A stretch of 64,000 bases of DNA from Aureimonas jatrophae (GCF_900104035.1 NZ_FNIT01000003.1:412816-476815), one strand, 5' to 3'. Shown: positions 26,555-37,556, counted from the first letter of the stretch. A program made the numbers and translations. The notes: generated by a model not told the origin, from the sequence alone.

Positions 26555-26809
26555 ATGGACGGACAGGGTATCATTATGTCGATCATTCTCGGCGGGCTCG
26601 CCGGATGGGTCGCAGAGAAGATCATGAAGGCGAATATCGGCCTTCTGACGAACATCATCCTGGGCATCGTCGGCGCCCTGTTCCTCAACTTCATCCTGAA
26701 CCTTCTCGGGGTCTACACAACGCCGATTTGGTACGTTCAGTTCATCGTCGCGATCATTGGCGCGTGCATCCTCATCTTCCTGTGGCGTGCCATTCGCGGA
26801 CGCGCATAA
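26555..26809 (+). CDS. GlsB/YeaQ/YmgE-family small membrane protein
   Basis: An 84-residue, very hydrophobic protein with three predicted membrane helices: IIMSIILGGLAGWVAEKIMK, LTNIILGIVGALFLNFIL and YVQFIVAIIGACILIFLW. The pattern GGLAGWVAEKIMK followed by a glycine-rich helix is typical of the GlsB/YeaQ/YmgE (transglycosylase-associated) family, often stress-induced; the molecular role is unknown. The ATG at 26555 follows AAAAGGAGTG. It separates lpd from lipA. Confidence 0.85.
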   Translation: MDGQGIIMSIILGGLAGWVAEKIMKANIGLLTNIILGIVGALFLNFILNLLGVYTTPIWYVQFIVAIIGACILIFLWRAIRGRA

Positions 26810-26851
26810 GTCGCGTTGCGTTCGGTGGTGGCCCTGCTTAATTAGTGTGTC

Positions 26852-27820
26852 ATGGTCACCATCCTCGATAAGCGTTCGTCGGCCGAGGTTCCGCCTCGGC
26901 CGCGTCATCCGGAAAAGGCCCGTAGACCGGATACGCCGGTGCTGCCGAAACCGGACTGGATTCGCGTCAAGGCGCCCGTTTCGAAGGGTTATGCCGAGAC
27001 GCGCGAGATCGTCCAATCCAACAAACTCGTGACCGTGTGCGAAGAGGCAGGCTGCCCGAACATCGGCGGTTGCTGGGAGAAGAAGCACGCAACCTTCATG
27101 ATCATGGGGGGCATTTGCACGAGGGCGTGTGCCTTCTGCAATGTCGCGACAGGTATGCCGCATGCGCTGGATCCTCATGAACCAGCAAGTGTTGCTCGTG
27201 CCGTCGCCAGCATGGGCCTTAGCCACGTCGTCATCACGTCAGTGGATAGAGATGACCTTCTCGATGGCGGGGCGCAGCATTTCGTTGAGACCATTCGAGC
27301 GATCCGCGCTTCGGCTCCCGCTACGACGATCGAGATCTTAACGCCGGATTTCCTGCGCAAGCCTGGTGCGCTAGAGGCGGTCGTCGCGGCACGGCCCGAC
27401 GTCTTTAACCATAACCTTGAAACCGTGCCGTCCAACTATCTGACGGTGCGGCCAGGTGCTCGCTACTTCCACTCGATTCGACTGCTGCAGCGGGTGAAGG
27501 AGCTGGACCCAACCATCTTCACCAAGTCGGGCATCATGGTAGGGCTCGGTGAGGAGCGACACGAAGTTCTTCAGTTGATGGACGACCTGCGAACCGCCGA
27601 TGTCGATTTCATGACGATCGGGCAGTATCTCCAGCCCACTCGGAAACACCATGAGGTCAAGCGCTACGTCACGCCGGAGGAGTTCAAGTCCTTCGAGACG
27701 GTTGGATACACCAAGGGTTTTCTTGTGATGGCTTCCAGCCCCCTGACGCGATCATCTCATCACGCCGGCGCGGATTTCGAGCGTCTTAGAGCGGCGCGTA
27801 TCGCTCGTCAGGCCGCTTGA
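26852..27820 (+). CDS. lipA: Lipoyl synthase
   Basis: LipA is a radical SAM enzyme that inserts two sulphurs into octanoyl groups on lipoyl domains, so it matures the PdhB and PdhC proteins encoded just upstream. The 322-residue protein shows the auxiliary-cluster cysteines in [13 protein letters not shown], the radical SAM CxxxCxxC in [12 protein letters not shown], and the C-terminal [12 protein letters not shown] with the conserved serine ligand. Coq10-like follows after 6 bases. Confidence 0.97.
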   Translation: MVTILDKRSSAEVPPRPRHPEKARRPDTPVLPKPDWIRVKAPVSKGYAETREIVQSNKLVTVCEEAGCPNIGGCWEKKHATFMIMGGICTRACAFCNVATGMPHALDPHEPASVARAVASMGLSHVVITSVDRDDLLDGGAQHFVETIRAIRASAPATTIEILTPDFLRKPGALEAVVAARPDVFNHNLETVPSNYLTVRPGARYFHSIRLLQRVKELDPTIFTKSGIMVGLGEERHEVLQLMDDLRTADVDFMTIGQYLQPTRKHHEVKRYVTPEEFKSFETVGYTKGFLVMASSPLTRSSHHAGADFERLRAARIARQAA

Positions 27821-27826
27821 TCAAGT

Positions 27827-28297
27827 ATGCCGAAATTCGAGACCGCTCGGCTAGTTCCCCATACGCCTGACCAGATGTTTGATCTGGTCGCAGATATCGA
27901 ACAGTACCCACGCTTCCTTCCGCTGTGTCAGAATATCGGGGTCCGCTCACGGCGTGAGCGAGAGGGGAAGACGCTTCTCGTCGCCGACATGACGGTCGCC
28001 TATAAGTTGGTTCGAGAGACTTTCACATCGCAAGTGCTTCTGCGGCCAGACGATCGCGAGATCGACGTTTCCTATATCGATGGCCCTTTTCGCTACCTTG
28101 AGAACCGTTGGACCTTTCGGCCGGTCGGCGAGGGCTGCGAAGTGCGCTTCTACATCGACTACGAGTTCAAGAGCAGAGCCCTCGGACTGCTGATGGGTTC
28201 CATGTTTGATTACGCCTTCCGGCGCTTTGCAAACGCCTTCGAGGACCGTGCAAACGTCGTGTATGGCCAACCTCGCGCTACGGGCGCCCGTAGCTAA
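27827..28297 (+). CDS. Coq10/RatA-family START-domain protein
   Basis: A 156-residue polyketide-cyclase-type protein beginning PKFETARLVPHTPDQMF, with LVADIEQYPRFLP and the closing FRRFANAFEDRA helix. This matches the Coq10 family, which in mitochondria and bacteria binds ubiquinone or its intermediates to support respiration; automatic annotation often calls it toxin RatA because of distant similarity. It follows lipA by 6 bases, and its 3' end overlaps the convergent cinA-like gene by 4 bases. Confidence 0.87.
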   Translation: MPKFETARLVPHTPDQMFDLVADIEQYPRFLPLCQNIGVRSRREREGKTLLVADMTVAYKLVRETFTSQVLLRPDDREIDVSYIDGPFRYLENRWTFRPVGEGCEVRFYIDYEFKSRALGLLMGSMFDYAFRRFANAFEDRANVVYGQPRATGARS

Positions 28298-28791
28298 AGC
28301 CTGCCATGTGCATGCCCGGTTGCGATCTCGAGAGCGAATAGGACACTGGCTCTGCGGACGCCCATGCGATCTATTCCCTCGAAGTGTTGTTCAAATGCTT
28401 CGGCCCGCTCCGATGTCGCGAGCGCAAAGTAGACCAAACCTACCGGCTTGGTATCCGAGCCACCTCCCGGGCCTGCAATACCTGTCACGGATATGGTGCA
28501 GTCGGATTGCGTCCTCGCTCGCAATCCCACGGCCATCGCCGTTGCGACCTCCGGTGAAACGGCACCGAACATACCGAGCAGTTCGGACGGGACATCCAGA
28601 TAGCGCCGTTTCGCATCATTCGAATAGGTGACGACCCCTTCGGCGAAGATCGACGACGATCCAGGAACCGATGTAATCGCTCCCGCTAACAGGCCACCCG
28701 TGCAGGACTCTGCGGTCGCTATGACCCAACTGCGCTTCGACAACGCGTCGACCAAGGCCTCGGCTGCGGCGATCGTCTCTCGATCAAGCAT
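28294..28791 (-). CDS. CinA C-terminal-type nicotinamide-nucleotide amidase (PncC-like)
   Basis: PncC deamidates NMN to nicotinate mononucleotide for NAD recycling. The 165-residue protein consists only of the CinA C-terminal domain: [15 protein letters not shown] near the start, [14 protein letters not shown], and [17 protein letters not shown]. The ATG at 28791 lies inside the end of ispDF (8-base overlap), and the frame open to 28905 beyond it is not needed. The NMN-hydrolysing N-terminal domain of full-length CinA is absent. Confidence 0.9.
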   Translation of the reverse strand: MLDRETIAAAEALVDALSKRSWVIATAESCTGGLLAGAITSVPGSSSIFAEGVVTYSNDAKRRYLDVPSELLGMFGAVSPEVATAMAVGLRARTQSDCTISVTGIAGPGGGSDTKPVGLVYFALATSERAEAFEQHFEGIDRMGVRRASVLFALEIATGHAHGRL

Positions 28792-29956
28792 AAGCGACAC
28801 TCGCGGTTGCGATCGCTGCGATGCCTTCGCGGCGTCCAACAAAGCCGATCGTCTCATTTGTGGTGGCCTTGACCGAGACGCGCTCCGTATCGATCCCAAG
28901 CACATGGCCGATCACTTCGAGCATTAGTTCGCGAAAAGGCGCTATCTTCGGCGCCTCGCAGATAAGCGTCACATCGACATTGCAGATGCGTCCGCCCTTG
29001 GCAGCAACAAGGTCAGCAGCATGGCGTAGGAAGCGGTCGGACGACGCACCGCGCCACTGCGGATCGCTCGGGGGGAAGTGGTGTCCAATATCACCACCAG
29101 CGCAGGTCGCGAGCAGCGCGTCGGTGAGGGCATGCAGGCCAACATCCGCATCGGAATGACCGAGAAGCGTCTGACTATGGGGAATGCGCACACCGCAGAG
29201 CGTTACGCCCTCACCATCAACGAGTTGATGGACATCGTACCCATTTCCAGTCCGGATGTCCGGCAATTGTTGATACCCCTTCAAACGCTCGTCTGCGATT
29301 TGGATATCCCGTGCCGTCGTCAGCTTGATGTTGTCGACGCTGCCCAGGATCGTGCGCACTGCGATTCCATGCCACTCCGCAATCGACGAATCGTCAGTGA
29401 ATACGATGTCGGGACGGCCAGCTGCAGCATAATGTGCCGCGAGAATTTCCTGAAATTGGAAGCCTTGAGGGGTCTGCGCTCCGAAGAGCCCCGCACGTGG
29501 AACCGTTGCGGTCACATGTCCAAGGGTATCGACGGACTTCAACGTATCCGTAACCGGTAGAACAGGAAGCGCGGCGCCGGCCTCCGCAGCGTTACAGACG
29601 ACGTCGTCGATCAGGTCCGCCTGAATGAATGGCCTCACGGCGTCATGGATCAAAACGAGGTCTGGAGCATGCTGTCTGAGTGCCAGAAGGCCTTCGAGCA
29701 CGGATGCTTGTCGTGTTGGACCACCGGTCACGACGATGCAGTCGGCCACCTCGCTGACCGACCGCAGCCGTTCAATATCGTCCGGATGCACAACGACGAC
29801 GATCCGATTGATCGATGTTGATTGGCGAAAGGCATCCAACGTGTGCGCAATCACCGCCCGACCGCCGACCGAACGATATTGTTTCGGTCCATCCGCGGAC
29901 GGTCCTGCGCGCTCGCCACGCCCAGCCGCTACAAGTATGGCCGCAACTTCCATCAA
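28784..29956 (-). CDS. ispDF: Bifunctional IspD/IspF isoprenoid enzyme
   Basis: The protein joins two steps of the methylerythritol phosphate pathway: IspD (CDP-ME synthesis, residues 1-225) and IspF (cyclisation to MEcPP, about 230-390). IspD shows [21 protein letters not shown] and [17 protein letters not shown]; IspF shows [26 protein letters not shown] and [13 protein letters not shown]. IspDF fusion is common in alphaproteobacteria. It is divergent from dusB over a 126-base gap and overlaps the cinA-like gene. Confidence 0.96.
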   Translation of the reverse strand: MMEVAAILVAAGRGERAGPSADGPKQYRSVGGRAVIAHTLDAFRQSTSINRIVVVVHPDDIERLRSVSEVADCIVVTGGPTRQASVLEGLLALRQHAPDLVLIHDAVRPFIQADLIDDVVCNAAEAGAALPVLPVTDTLKSVDTLGHVTATVPRAGLFGAQTPQGFQFQEILAAHYAAAGRPDIVFTDDSSIAEWHGIAVRTILGSVDNIKLTTARDIQIADERLKGYQQLPDIRTGNGYDVHQLVDGEGVTLCGVRIPHSQTLLGHSDADVGLHALTDALLATCAGGDIGHHFPPSDPQWRGASSDRFLRHAADLVAAKGGRICNVDVTLICEAPKIAPFRELMLEVIGHVLGIDTERVSVKATTNETIGFVGRREGIAAIATASVAYA

Positions 29957-30082
29957 ATCAGCCTTCTAGGGTCTCTTGGACTCTGAAACAGCAAATCGTA
30001 GCCGGTTTCGCAATGACCTCGTTGCATAGCACATAAGCGAGTAGCTATTGCAGCGCACACGTTTGGTGCTTGCGATTTAAGC

Positions 30083-31162
30083 ATGCCTCGATATGGTACA
30101 GCGATGCTGACTAACACTGCGCCATCGACGCCGAGCACCCCGTCTCAGACGATCTCGTCTCTACCGATCATTCCGGAAGCCTTCGACGTCGTTCTTGCGC
30201 CTTTGTCCGGTATCACGGATGTTCCCTTTCGCCGTTTGGTACGGTCGTTTGGTTGCCCGATCGTCTACAGCGAGATGGTGGCGAGCGGTGAACTCCTTCG
30301 TGGCGTGACCGAGAGTTTCCTGCGGGCCCAGCACGCCGGTGACGGCCTGCACGCGGTCCAACTCGCTGGCCGAGACCCCAGTATCATGCAGTCGGCAGCC
30401 CATCGCCTGGCAGACGAGGGGGCCGATCTCATTGATGTCAACATGGGCTGTCCCGCCAAGAAGGTCGTTGGGGGCGCGTCCGGTGCCGCTCTGATGCGCG
30501 ATCTGGATTTGGCAAAACGTCTGATCGCCGCCACTCTCGAAGGCGCAAAGAACGTACCTGTCTCGGTAAAGATGAGGCTCGGCTGGGATCGCCTGCACCT
30601 CAACGCATCCGAGCTCGCTGAGGTCGCTTACCAAGAAGGAGCGGCGCGACTTACCATCCACGGCCGCACCCGTGATCAGTTCTATGATGGCACGGCAGAT
30701 TGGTCTGCCATTTTCGCTGTCAACGAAAGCACTCCGCTGCCGGTAACGGCTAACGGCGATCTGACCGACGCTACGCAAGTCTCACTCATGCGAGAACGTA
30801 GCGGGTGCAAGAGTCTGATGATGGGGCGAGGGGCATGCGGACGTCCATGGGCTCCCGCGTTGCTCGCTGGACGTATCAGGAGAAGCACACTCGCAGGATA
30901 CGATATGGGTACAGTCGTTATCGAGCATTACGAAGCTATGCTTGCACACTATGGTCAGACGATCGGCCTTCGTCATGCTCGCAAGCACTTGGGCTGGTAT
31001 CTCGACGGTCTTTCTCATGTCATCGGTGTGCTTCCGATTGACAGTTCGAAAGTCATGCTCGAACCCCAACCAACTGCTGTCATCAAACTGCTACGCCAAC
31101 TGTTCTCAGGCATATCCGTTCTCGACATCGAGAACGCACAGGCTCAGCTGAAGGCGGCGTGA
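30083..31162 (+). CDS. dusB: tRNA-dihydrouridine synthase DusB (NifR3)
   Basis: Dus enzymes reduce uridines in tRNA D-loops with FMN. The 359-residue protein has [34 protein letters not shown] with the catalytic cysteine, [13 protein letters not shown] and NGDLTDA. In rhizobia and Rhodobacter this gene (nifR3) precedes ntrBC and is co-transcribed with it, exactly as here; the stop overlaps the ntrB GTG by 4 bases. Start ATG 30083 or ATG 30104. Confidence 0.94.
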   Translation: MPRYGTAMLTNTAPSTPSTPSQTISSLPIIPEAFDVVLAPLSGITDVPFRRLVRSFGCPIVYSEMVASGELLRGVTESFLRAQHAGDGLHAVQLAGRDPSIMQSAAHRLADEGADLIDVNMGCPAKKVVGGASGAALMRDLDLAKRLIAATLEGAKNVPVSVKMRLGWDRLHLNASELAEVAYQEGAARLTIHGRTRDQFYDGTADWSAIFAVNESTPLPVTANGDLTDATQVSLMRERSGCKSLMMGRGACGRPWAPALLAGRIRRSTLAGYDMGTVVIEHYEAMLAHYGQTIGLRHARKHLGWYLDGLSHVIGVLPIDSSKVMLEPQPTAVIKLLRQLFSGISVLDIENAQAQLKAA

Positions 31163-32298
31163 GAACGATGGAACAATCTACGCTACAACCTGAGGAAGCC
31201 GCGATCCTAAACGCGCTTCCTCATCCCGTTCTGGTGTGCGACGAAAACAATCGCTTCGTGTTCGTGAACTCGGACGCGGAGCAATTCTTCTCGTCGAGTG
31301 CTGTGAGCCTTGCAAAGCGCAAGTTGCAGCATTTCATTCCAGCTGACAGTCCGATTTTTCGTTTGATCGAGCAAGTTCGAGACAGCCAATCCCGGATCAG
31401 CGAGTATCGCGTCGATGTTTCTTCGCCACGACTTGGTGGCGAGCGTCTTGTCGATGTCTATGTTTCAGCACTTGCGGATCGCAGTGATCATATCGTCATC
31501 ATGATCCAGCAGCGGTCGATGGCTGACAAGATGGATCGTCAGATGACTCATCGCTCAGCCGCCCGTACCGTTACGGGACTTGCTGCGATGCTGGCGCACG
31601 AAATCCGTAATCCCCTGTCCGGTATCAAAGGGGCAGCTCAACTTCTTGAGACTGCGGCGACGGACGAAGATCGCATCCTGACGCGTTTGATCCAGGAAGA
31701 AAGCGATCGTATCGTCAAACTCGTCGATCGCATGGAAGTCTTCTCGGATCAGAGACCGATCGAGCGTTCGGCAGTCAATATTCATTCCGTGCTCGAGCAC
31801 GTCAAAACGCTCGCCAAGAGCGGTTTCGCAAGAGGCATCCGCATACAGGAGGTTTACGACCCGTCGCTGCCGCCTGTGTTCGCAAACCGCGACCAGTTGG
31901 TGCAGGTTTTCCTCAACCTCCTGAAAAATGCGAGCGAAGCCGTCAGAGATCGGCCGGACGGTGAGATCCGACTGTCGACAGCTTTTCGCCCCGGGGTTCG
32001 CTTGTCTGTTCCAGGGACGAGATCGCGCGTCACCCTTCCCCTCGAATTCATTGTTGAGGACAACGGTGTCGGTGTGCCGGACGATATCCGCGAGCATATC
32101 TTCGATCCGTTCGTCACGACGAAGCCGAGCGGCACAGGTTTGGGGCTTGCACTTGTCGCAAAGATCGTCGGCGACCATGGCGGTGTCATTGAGTGCGACT
32201 CACACCCAGGTCAGACCGCTTTTCGAGTGCTCATGCCTGCGTGGACTGAAGATGAGCGGCAGGATGCACCCAATCCGCCTGGACGACGGAGGCACTGA
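31159..32298 (+). CDS. ntrB: Nitrogen regulation sensor kinase NtrB
   Basis: NtrB is the cytoplasmic kinase that, under PII control, phosphorylates NtrC in nitrogen limitation. The 379-residue protein has a PAS domain (about 15-110, [16 protein letters not shown]), the H-box [12 protein letters not shown] near residue 150, the N-box [13 protein letters not shown] and the G-boxes DNGVGVPDD and [10 protein letters not shown]. It has no membrane segments. Start GTG 31159 overlapping dusB, or ATG 31168. The ntrC ATG overlaps the ntrB stop by one base. Confidence 0.96.
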   Translation: MRTMEQSTLQPEEAAILNALPHPVLVCDENNRFVFVNSDAEQFFSSSAVSLAKRKLQHFIPADSPIFRLIEQVRDSQSRISEYRVDVSSPRLGGERLVDVYVSALADRSDHIVIMIQQRSMADKMDRQMTHRSAARTVTGLAAMLAHEIRNPLSGIKGAAQLLETAATDEDRILTRLIQEESDRIVKLVDRMEVFSDQRPIERSAVNIHSVLEHVKTLAKSGFARGIRIQEVYDPSLPPVFANRDQLVQVFLNLLKNASEAVRDRPDGEIRLSTAFRPGVRLSVPGTRSRVTLPLEFIVEDNGVGVPDDIREHIFDPFVTTKPSGTGLGLALVAKIVGDHGGVIECDSHPGQTAFRVLMPAWTEDERQDAPNPPGRRRH

Positions 32299-33746
32299 TG
32301 GCCAGTTCGCAGATCCTCGTTGCTGACGACGATGCCGCTATCAGGACGGTTATCAGCCAGGCGTTGATGCGGGCTGGATTCGAGGTGCGGGTGACGTCGA
32401 ATATTGCCACACTTTGGCGATGGATTAGTTCGGGCGATGGCGATTTGGCCATAACGGACGTGCTCATGCCGGATGGCAACGTTTTCGATACATTGCCGAA
32501 AATCAAAAACACACGACCTGATCTACCGATCATTGTCATGAGCGCGCAGAACACGTTCATGACTGCTATCAAGGCGTCCGAGAAAGGCGCCTACGACTAT
32601 ATTCCGAAGCCTTTTGATCTCTCGGAACTCGTCGGGATTGTTCGCCGGGCTTTGGCGGAACCAAAAGCTTCACCGCGGTTGGGCGGGGCGGATGACGGCA
32701 GCGAAGCCATTCCGTTGGTCGGGCGGTCGCCGGCCATGCAGGATATCTACCGCGCCTTGGCGCGAATGATGCAAACCGACCTGACCGTTACCATCACGGG
32801 CGAATCTGGTACCGGCAAAGAACTGGTCGCGCGTGCGCTCCACGATTACGGTCGACGCCGGAAGGGGCCCTTCGTTGCCATCAATATGGCGGCGATCCCA
32901 CGTGACCTCATCGAGTCGGAGTTGTTCGGTCACGAGAAGGGGGCATTCACCGGAGCGCAGACCCGCACGAGCGGCCGCTTCGAGCAAGCCGAGGGCGGGA
33001 CGCTATTTCTCGACGAAATCGGTGACATGCCGATGGAGGCGCAGACGAGGCTACTCCGTGTTTTGCAGCAGGGAGAGTATACTGTTGTCGGCGGACGCAC
33101 ACCGATCGCCACCGACGTTCGCATCGTTTCAGCCACTAACAAGGACCTGCGACAGCTTATCCAACGCGGCCTGTTTCGCGAAGATCTCTTCTACCGCTTG
33201 AACGTGGTCCCGCTTCGCCTACCGCCATTAAGAGAGCGCGTTGAAGATCTTGGTGATCTCACGAACCATTTCTTTTCGATCGTTCAAAAAGAAGGGCTCT
33301 CCCGCAAGACGCTGACGTCTGGCGCGCTAGATGTCATGCGCCGGTACTCGTGGCCAGGGAACGTGCGAGAGTTGGAGAACCTCGTCCGACGTCTATGCGC
33401 TCTCTATCCGCAGGACGAAATCACCGCCGAGCTTGTGGAGCACGAACTAACGGCAGATCAGACCCGACCCGCCGGAAACGATGGGGACGGCAGCAAGACC
33501 ATCGACTTGTCAGCTTCGGTCGAACGCTATCTGGCAGACTATTTCACCTCCTACGGCAATGATCTTCCCCCGCCGGGTCTGCATGGGCGTATCCTGCGCG
33601 AGGTGGAGTACCCGCTCATTGCCGCCGCGCTGGCTGCGACCCGCGGCAATCAGGTCAAAGCGGCAGACCTGCTCGGCGTGAACCGGAACACCTTACGTAA
33701 AAAAATCCGCGATCTCGACATCTCAATCGTGCGCTCGATACGTTAG
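32298..33746 (+). CDS. ntrC: Nitrogen regulation response regulator NtrC
   Basis: NtrC activates sigma-54 promoters for nitrogen assimilation. Residues 1-120 are the receiver with the phospho-Asp in [12 protein letters not shown] and the Lys in YIPKPFDLS; 145-380 are the AAA+ domain with Walker [15 protein letters not shown], the sigma-54 contact loop [11 protein letters not shown] and Walker [12 protein letters not shown]; the C-terminus is a Fis-type helix-turn-helix ([19 protein letters not shown]). All active-site parts are intact. 482 residues. Confidence 0.97.
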   Translation: MASSQILVADDDAAIRTVISQALMRAGFEVRVTSNIATLWRWISSGDGDLAITDVLMPDGNVFDTLPKIKNTRPDLPIIVMSAQNTFMTAIKASEKGAYDYIPKPFDLSELVGIVRRALAEPKASPRLGGADDGSEAIPLVGRSPAMQDIYRALARMMQTDLTVTITGESGTGKELVARALHDYGRRRKGPFVAINMAAIPRDLIESELFGHEKGAFTGAQTRTSGRFEQAEGGTLFLDEIGDMPMEAQTRLLRVLQQGEYTVVGGRTPIATDVRIVSATNKDLRQLIQRGLFREDLFYRLNVVPLRLPPLRERVEDLGDLTNHFFSIVQKEGLSRKTLTSGALDVMRRYSWPGNVRELENLVRRLCALYPQDEITAELVEHELTADQTRPAGNDGDGSKTIDLSASVERYLADYFTSYGNDLPPPGLHGRILREVEYPLIAAALAATRGNQVKAADLLGVNRNTLRKKIRDLDISIVRSIR

Positions 33747-33760
33747 GTCCCTTAATTGCT

Positions 33761-33790
33761 CGTTGCAATTTAAACACATTGCGTTGCAAT
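33761..33790. promoter_or_regulatory. Tandem direct repeat upstream of ntrY, putative operator
   Basis: CGTTGCAAT occurs twice, at 33761-33769 and 33782-33790, exactly 21 bases apart (two helical turns), in the 68-base ntrC-ntrY gap and 25 bases before the ntrY ATG. Same-face spacing suits binding by a dimeric regulator. The protein is unknown; NtrC, NtrX or a nitrogen-unrelated factor are all possible. Confidence 0.45.
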
Positions 33791-33814
33791 CATGCCACGT
33801 GATTCACGGTAGGC

Positions 33815-36055
33815 ATGCTTATGACAGCGCATACCATTTCCACAGCGGACGATCTCGCACCGTTGGGTGAGCGGCGGCGGTTCATGCTGGTACCCGGCAT
33901 TCTCGCAGTCGTTGGAGCCCTAGTAACAGGCGCGATCTCGTTCGTGGTTCTGATGGGTCTGACGCCGATCGCACCCACGGACTTGGTCGTGAAGATCGCG
34001 TCCATCGTGAACGGGTCGTTCGTCCTGTTGCTCTGCGCGTTGATCGGTCGTGAGGTGGCCCGTATGACTTTGGCTCGGCGTCGCGGCAAAGCGGCGTCAC
34101 GACTGCATGTTCGCATCGTCATATTATTTTCGATCGTCGCTGCGCTGCCCGCGTTGCTCGTCGCGATCGTAGCCGGCATCACTCTCGACTTGGGTCTTGA
34201 TCGTTGGTTTGAAATCAGAACGCGTGCGATTGTCGAGTCCTCGACCAGCGTCGCGCATGCATATGTCAACGAGAATGCGCGCAATCTGCAGGGCTCGACC
34301 ATGTCGATGGCCTACGATCTTGGCGCACAACGACAACTGTTCGACCTGGACCGCACGGGTTTCCAACAGTTGATGACGGAACAGGCCAAGGGTCGCTCCC
34401 TCTTGGGAGCACAGCTTCTTCGGGAAGATGGGACGCCGTTCCTGCGCGCGGACGTACCCGTCGAGCGCCCACTTCCGGTGCCGCCTACCGACGCCCTCGA
34501 TCAGGCCGCACAAGGCAACCTTGTCTTCATACCGCCTGGCGTGACGAACCTTGTCGGTGCCGTCACGCGGCTACGTGGTTATGGCGACATCTATCTCTAC
34601 ACGGTGCGCGCCGTTGACCCCGAGGTGATTGCCGCGCTCCGCATGATGGAAGAACGCTCGGCCGAATATTCGAGCCTAGAGAGCAACCGGTTCAATCTTC
34701 AGATTGCCTTCGCGTTGCTGTATCTGGGCATCACGTTGATTGTACTTCTTTCGGCCATCTGGACCGGTATCGGTGTCGCGGATCGCTTGGTACGTCCTAT
34801 TCGACTACTGATCGGCGCGGCTGACGAGGTCAGTGAGGGTAACCTCAACGTTTCCGTCCCCGTGCGCGTTTCCGACGGCGACGTTGGGTCCTTGTCCAAC
34901 ACGTTCAACAACATGATCGGTCAGTTGCGCAGTCAACGCCACGAACTGGTCCACGCCAAGGATCTGATCGATGAAAGGCGTCGGTTCACGGAGACCGTTC
35001 TGTCGGGCGTCACCGCCGGCGTCATTGGCATGAGTCATGACGGTAGGGTGAGCATGCTCAACCCATCGGCGGAACGTATCCTCGGCGTGCGATCAAGCAA
35101 CGTCGTCGGCGGCCTCCTAGCTGATCCATTTCCGGCAATTGACGCGATCTATCGCGCGGCCGGATCGTCACGTCACTCCGAGTATCAGGAACAGATCAAG
35201 CTACGCGTTCGTGAACGAGAGCGGACGCTGACGATACGGGTGACGTCCGAAGAGAGCGGAACGGGCCTGCGGCCAAGCGTGATCACGATCGATGATATAA
35301 CGGATCTAGTCGACGCTCAGAGGTCCTCGGCATGGGCAGATGTCGCGCGGCGCATCGCTCACGAGATCAAGAACCCGCTGACGCCGATCCAACTCTCGGC
35401 CGAACGTATTCGCCGCCGCTACGGCAAGCTGATCGAAAACGATCGGGAAATCTTCGATCGCTGCGTCGATACGATCATCCGGCAGGTGTCCGACATCGGA
35501 CGCATGGTCGATGAGTTTTCCACGTTCGCCCGAATGCCCAAACCGCGCCTCGAAGATCGAGATCTTCGCGAAGCCCTACGCGAAGCGGTGTTCATGCGCG
35601 AAATGGGAGATCACGGTATCACGTTCGAAACGCAGATCGGAGACGAGCCTCTCCTTGGATCCTTCGACATCCGACTCCTGAGTCAAGCGTTCGGTAACGT
35701 CGTGAAGAACGCCGTCGAAGCCATGGAAACCCTCGAACACCATGCCGGTCGCATCAGTATGACGGCGCGACGGGACGGGACGGAGTACGTCGTCGAAATT
35801 CGCGACAACGGTCGTGGATTCCCGAGCGAGGGTCGCGACCGTCTGCTTGAGCCCTATATGACGACGCGTGAAAAGGGGACGGGACTCGGCTTAGCGATCG
35901 TTCGAAAGATCGTCGAGGAGCATGGGGGCAGTATCGAGCTCGATGATGCACCCGGTGGTTCCGGCGGTGCTCTTGTGCGCATCCGCCTTCCTGCGTCGGT
36001 AGCGGACGCGACACGAACGTATGAAGACAGACCGAACACGTATGGTGAGCACTGA
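33815..36055 (+). CDS. ntrY: Membrane sensor kinase NtrY
   Basis: NtrY is the membrane-bound kinase of the NtrY-NtrX pair, linked to nitrogen, redox and envelope control in alphaproteobacteria. The 746 residues hold N-terminal membrane helices (about 25-110), an extracytoplasmic loop, another helix near 300 (IAFALLYLGITLIVLLSAIW), a HAMP domain (about 320-375), a PAS domain, the H-box AHEIKNPLTPIQLSAER near 515 and the ATPase boxes NVVKNAVEAM and DNGRGFPSEG. The stop overlaps the ntrX ATG by one base. Confidence 0.96.
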   Translation: MLMTAHTISTADDLAPLGERRRFMLVPGILAVVGALVTGAISFVVLMGLTPIAPTDLVVKIASIVNGSFVLLLCALIGREVARMTLARRRGKAASRLHVRIVILFSIVAALPALLVAIVAGITLDLGLDRWFEIRTRAIVESSTSVAHAYVNENARNLQGSTMSMAYDLGAQRQLFDLDRTGFQQLMTEQAKGRSLLGAQLLREDGTPFLRADVPVERPLPVPPTDALDQAAQGNLVFIPPGVTNLVGAVTRLRGYGDIYLYTVRAVDPEVIAALRMMEERSAEYSSLESNRFNLQIAFALLYLGITLIVLLSAIWTGIGVADRLVRPIRLLIGAADEVSEGNLNVSVPVRVSDGDVGSLSNTFNNMIGQLRSQRHELVHAKDLIDERRRFTETVLSGVTAGVIGMSHDGRVSMLNPSAERILGVRSSNVVGGLLADPFPAIDAIYRAAGSSRHSEYQEQIKLRVRERERTLTIRVTSEESGTGLRPSVITIDDITDLVDAQRSSAWADVARRIAHEIKNPLTPIQLSAERIRRRYGKLIENDREIFDRCVDTIIRQVSDIGRMVDEFSTFARMPKPRLEDRDLREALREAVFMREMGDHGITFETQIGDEPLLGSFDIRLLSQAFGNVVKNAVEAMETLEHHAGRISMTARRDGTEYVVEIRDNGRGFPSEGRDRLLEPYMTTREKGTGLGLAIVRKIVEEHGGSIELDDAPGGSGGALVRIRLPASVADATRTYEDRPNTYGEH

Positions 36056-37416
36056 TGGCATCGGACATCCTGATCGTCGATGACGAGGCCGACATCCGCG
36101 ACCTTGTCGCCGGTCTTTTGGAAGATGAAGGGCACGAGACGCGGACTGCAAGCAACTCGGATCAAGCGTTGCAGTCCATAGCGGATCGCGTTCCTCGGCT
36201 CATTTTCCTGGACATTTGGCTGCAGGGTAGCCGCCTCGACGGTCTCGATGTGCTGGACGCCATCCGCGTTCAACACCCGGAGGTTCCCGTGGTCATGATC
36301 TCCGGCCACGGGAATATCGAGACGGCGGTGTCGGCTATCCGTCGCGGGGCCTACGATTACATCGAAAAGCCTTTCAAGGCTGATCGTTTGGTTCACGTGG
36401 CCGAACGCGCACTCGAGATCTCGAAGCTCAAGCGTGAGGTTAGCGAGCTACGACGTCGGTCATCCGACTCGGCTGAACTACTCGGCAAGTCACACCCAAT
36501 GAATCAGCTACGCGCAACGATCGACCGCGTCGCACCCACCAATAGCCGTGTCATGATTCTTGGGCCGTCAGGGTCGGGCAAGGAGATGGTGGCCCGCGCC
36601 ATTCACGCGACGTCAACTCGCGCGAAAGGGCCGTTCGTCGCTCTGAACGCAGCAGCCATAACGCCCGAGCGTATGGAAATTGAGCTGTTCGGAACCGAGA
36701 CGCCGCCAGGCGTGGAACGGAAGGTCGGGGCGCTGGAAGAGGCGCACGGTGGCATACTCTACCTCGACGAAGTCGGAGACATGCCACGCGAGACGCAGAA
36801 CAAGATCCTGCGTGTGCTGACCGAGCAGACTTTCGAGCGAGTGGGCGGAGCCAAGAAGGTTAAGGTCGACGTCAGGATCATCTCTTCAACGGCTCAGAAT
36901 CTCGAATCGTTGATCGCTGACGGATCGTTCCGGGAAGACCTCTTCCATCGGTTGGCTGTTGTTCCAATTCCGGTCCCGCCCTTAGCCGACCGGCGATCCG
37001 ATATACCGATCCTGATCGATGCGTTCATGCGGCAAATCGCGGATCAGACCGGCATCCGAGCTAAGTCGCTCAGCCCGGAGGCTCTTGCCGTTTTGCAGTC
37101 GAGCGATTGGCCCGGCAACATCCGGCAGCTACGTAACAATATCGAACGCTTGATGATCCTGTCTCGACAGGACGATGCGGAGGCGATTTCGGCAGATATG
37201 CTGCCGCATGAGGTGAGCGACATGCTTCCGCGTACGCCGAGTCAGTCTGACGGCCGCATTCTCGCGCTGCCACTGCGCGATGCACGCGAGGTTTTCGAAA
37301 AGGAGTACCTCGTCGCTCAGATCAATCGGTTTGGCGGAAACATCTCTCGAACGGCCGAGTTCGTAGGCATGGAGCGATCCGCGCTGCATCGAAAGCTCAA
37401 GTCACTCGGCATATAA
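36055..37416 (+). CDS. ntrX: Response regulator NtrX, without the GAFTGA loop
   Basis: NtrX is the partner of NtrY. The receiver (1-120) has the acidic cluster LIVDDEADI, the phospho-Asp in FLDIWLQGSRLDGLD and YIEKPFKADR. The AAA+ domain keeps Walker A GPSGSGKEMVARAI and Walker B LYLDEVGDMP, but where NtrC has GAFTGA this protein reads ETPPGVERKVGALEEA, so sigma-54 contact is lost. That is known for alphaproteobacterial NtrX, which acts at sigma-70 promoters. A Fis-like helix-turn-helix (NISRTAEFVGMERSAL) ends the 453-residue chain. Confidence 0.95.
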   Translation: MASDILIVDDEADIRDLVAGLLEDEGHETRTASNSDQALQSIADRVPRLIFLDIWLQGSRLDGLDVLDAIRVQHPEVPVVMISGHGNIETAVSAIRRGAYDYIEKPFKADRLVHVAERALEISKLKREVSELRRRSSDSAELLGKSHPMNQLRATIDRVAPTNSRVMILGPSGSGKEMVARAIHATSTRAKGPFVALNAAAITPERMEIELFGTETPPGVERKVGALEEAHGGILYLDEVGDMPRETQNKILRVLTEQTFERVGGAKKVKVDVRIISSTAQNLESLIADGSFREDLFHRLAVVPIPVPPLADRRSDIPILIDAFMRQIADQTGIRAKSLSPEALAVLQSSDWPGNIRQLRNNIERLMILSRQDDAEAISADMLPHEVSDMLPRTPSQSDGRILALPLRDAREVFEKEYLVAQINRFGGNISRTAEFVGMERSALHRKLKSLGI

Positions 37417-37514
37417 GGCAGCGAGACCGGCATCGCACTGGCGTCGGGGCTCGCCTCAACCTATCTTCCCTGCAACGACACCGCATTCCCGACGGGTCGA
37501 ATCACAAGCGATGA

Positions 37515-37535
37515 CCGACCGCACGAATTGGTCGG
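37515..37535. other. Hairpin in the ntrX-hfq gap
   Basis: CCGACC and GGTCGG (6-bp perfect stem, 9-base loop), 22 bases upstream of the hfq ATG. It lacks a following T-run, so it is more likely part of the hfq leader than a terminator. Hfq messages often have regulated leaders; that link is inference. Confidence 0.35.
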
Positions 37536-37556
37536 CAAGCCAAGAATAGGACGCCG

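Noticed and set aside
25562..27226. Minus-strand open frame (554 codons) opposite lpd and lipA
   Set aside because: It is an antisense shadow of two certain genes, rich in Arg, His and Asp, without family motifs.
27827..28297. RatA toxin of a toxin-antitoxin pair
   Set aside because: No antitoxin partner is adjacent; sequence and the lipA neighbourhood fit the Coq10 family.
36055..37416. Loss of GAFTGA in NtrX as a novelty
   Set aside because: It is a known trait of alphaproteobacterial NtrX, so it is recorded in the gene entry only.
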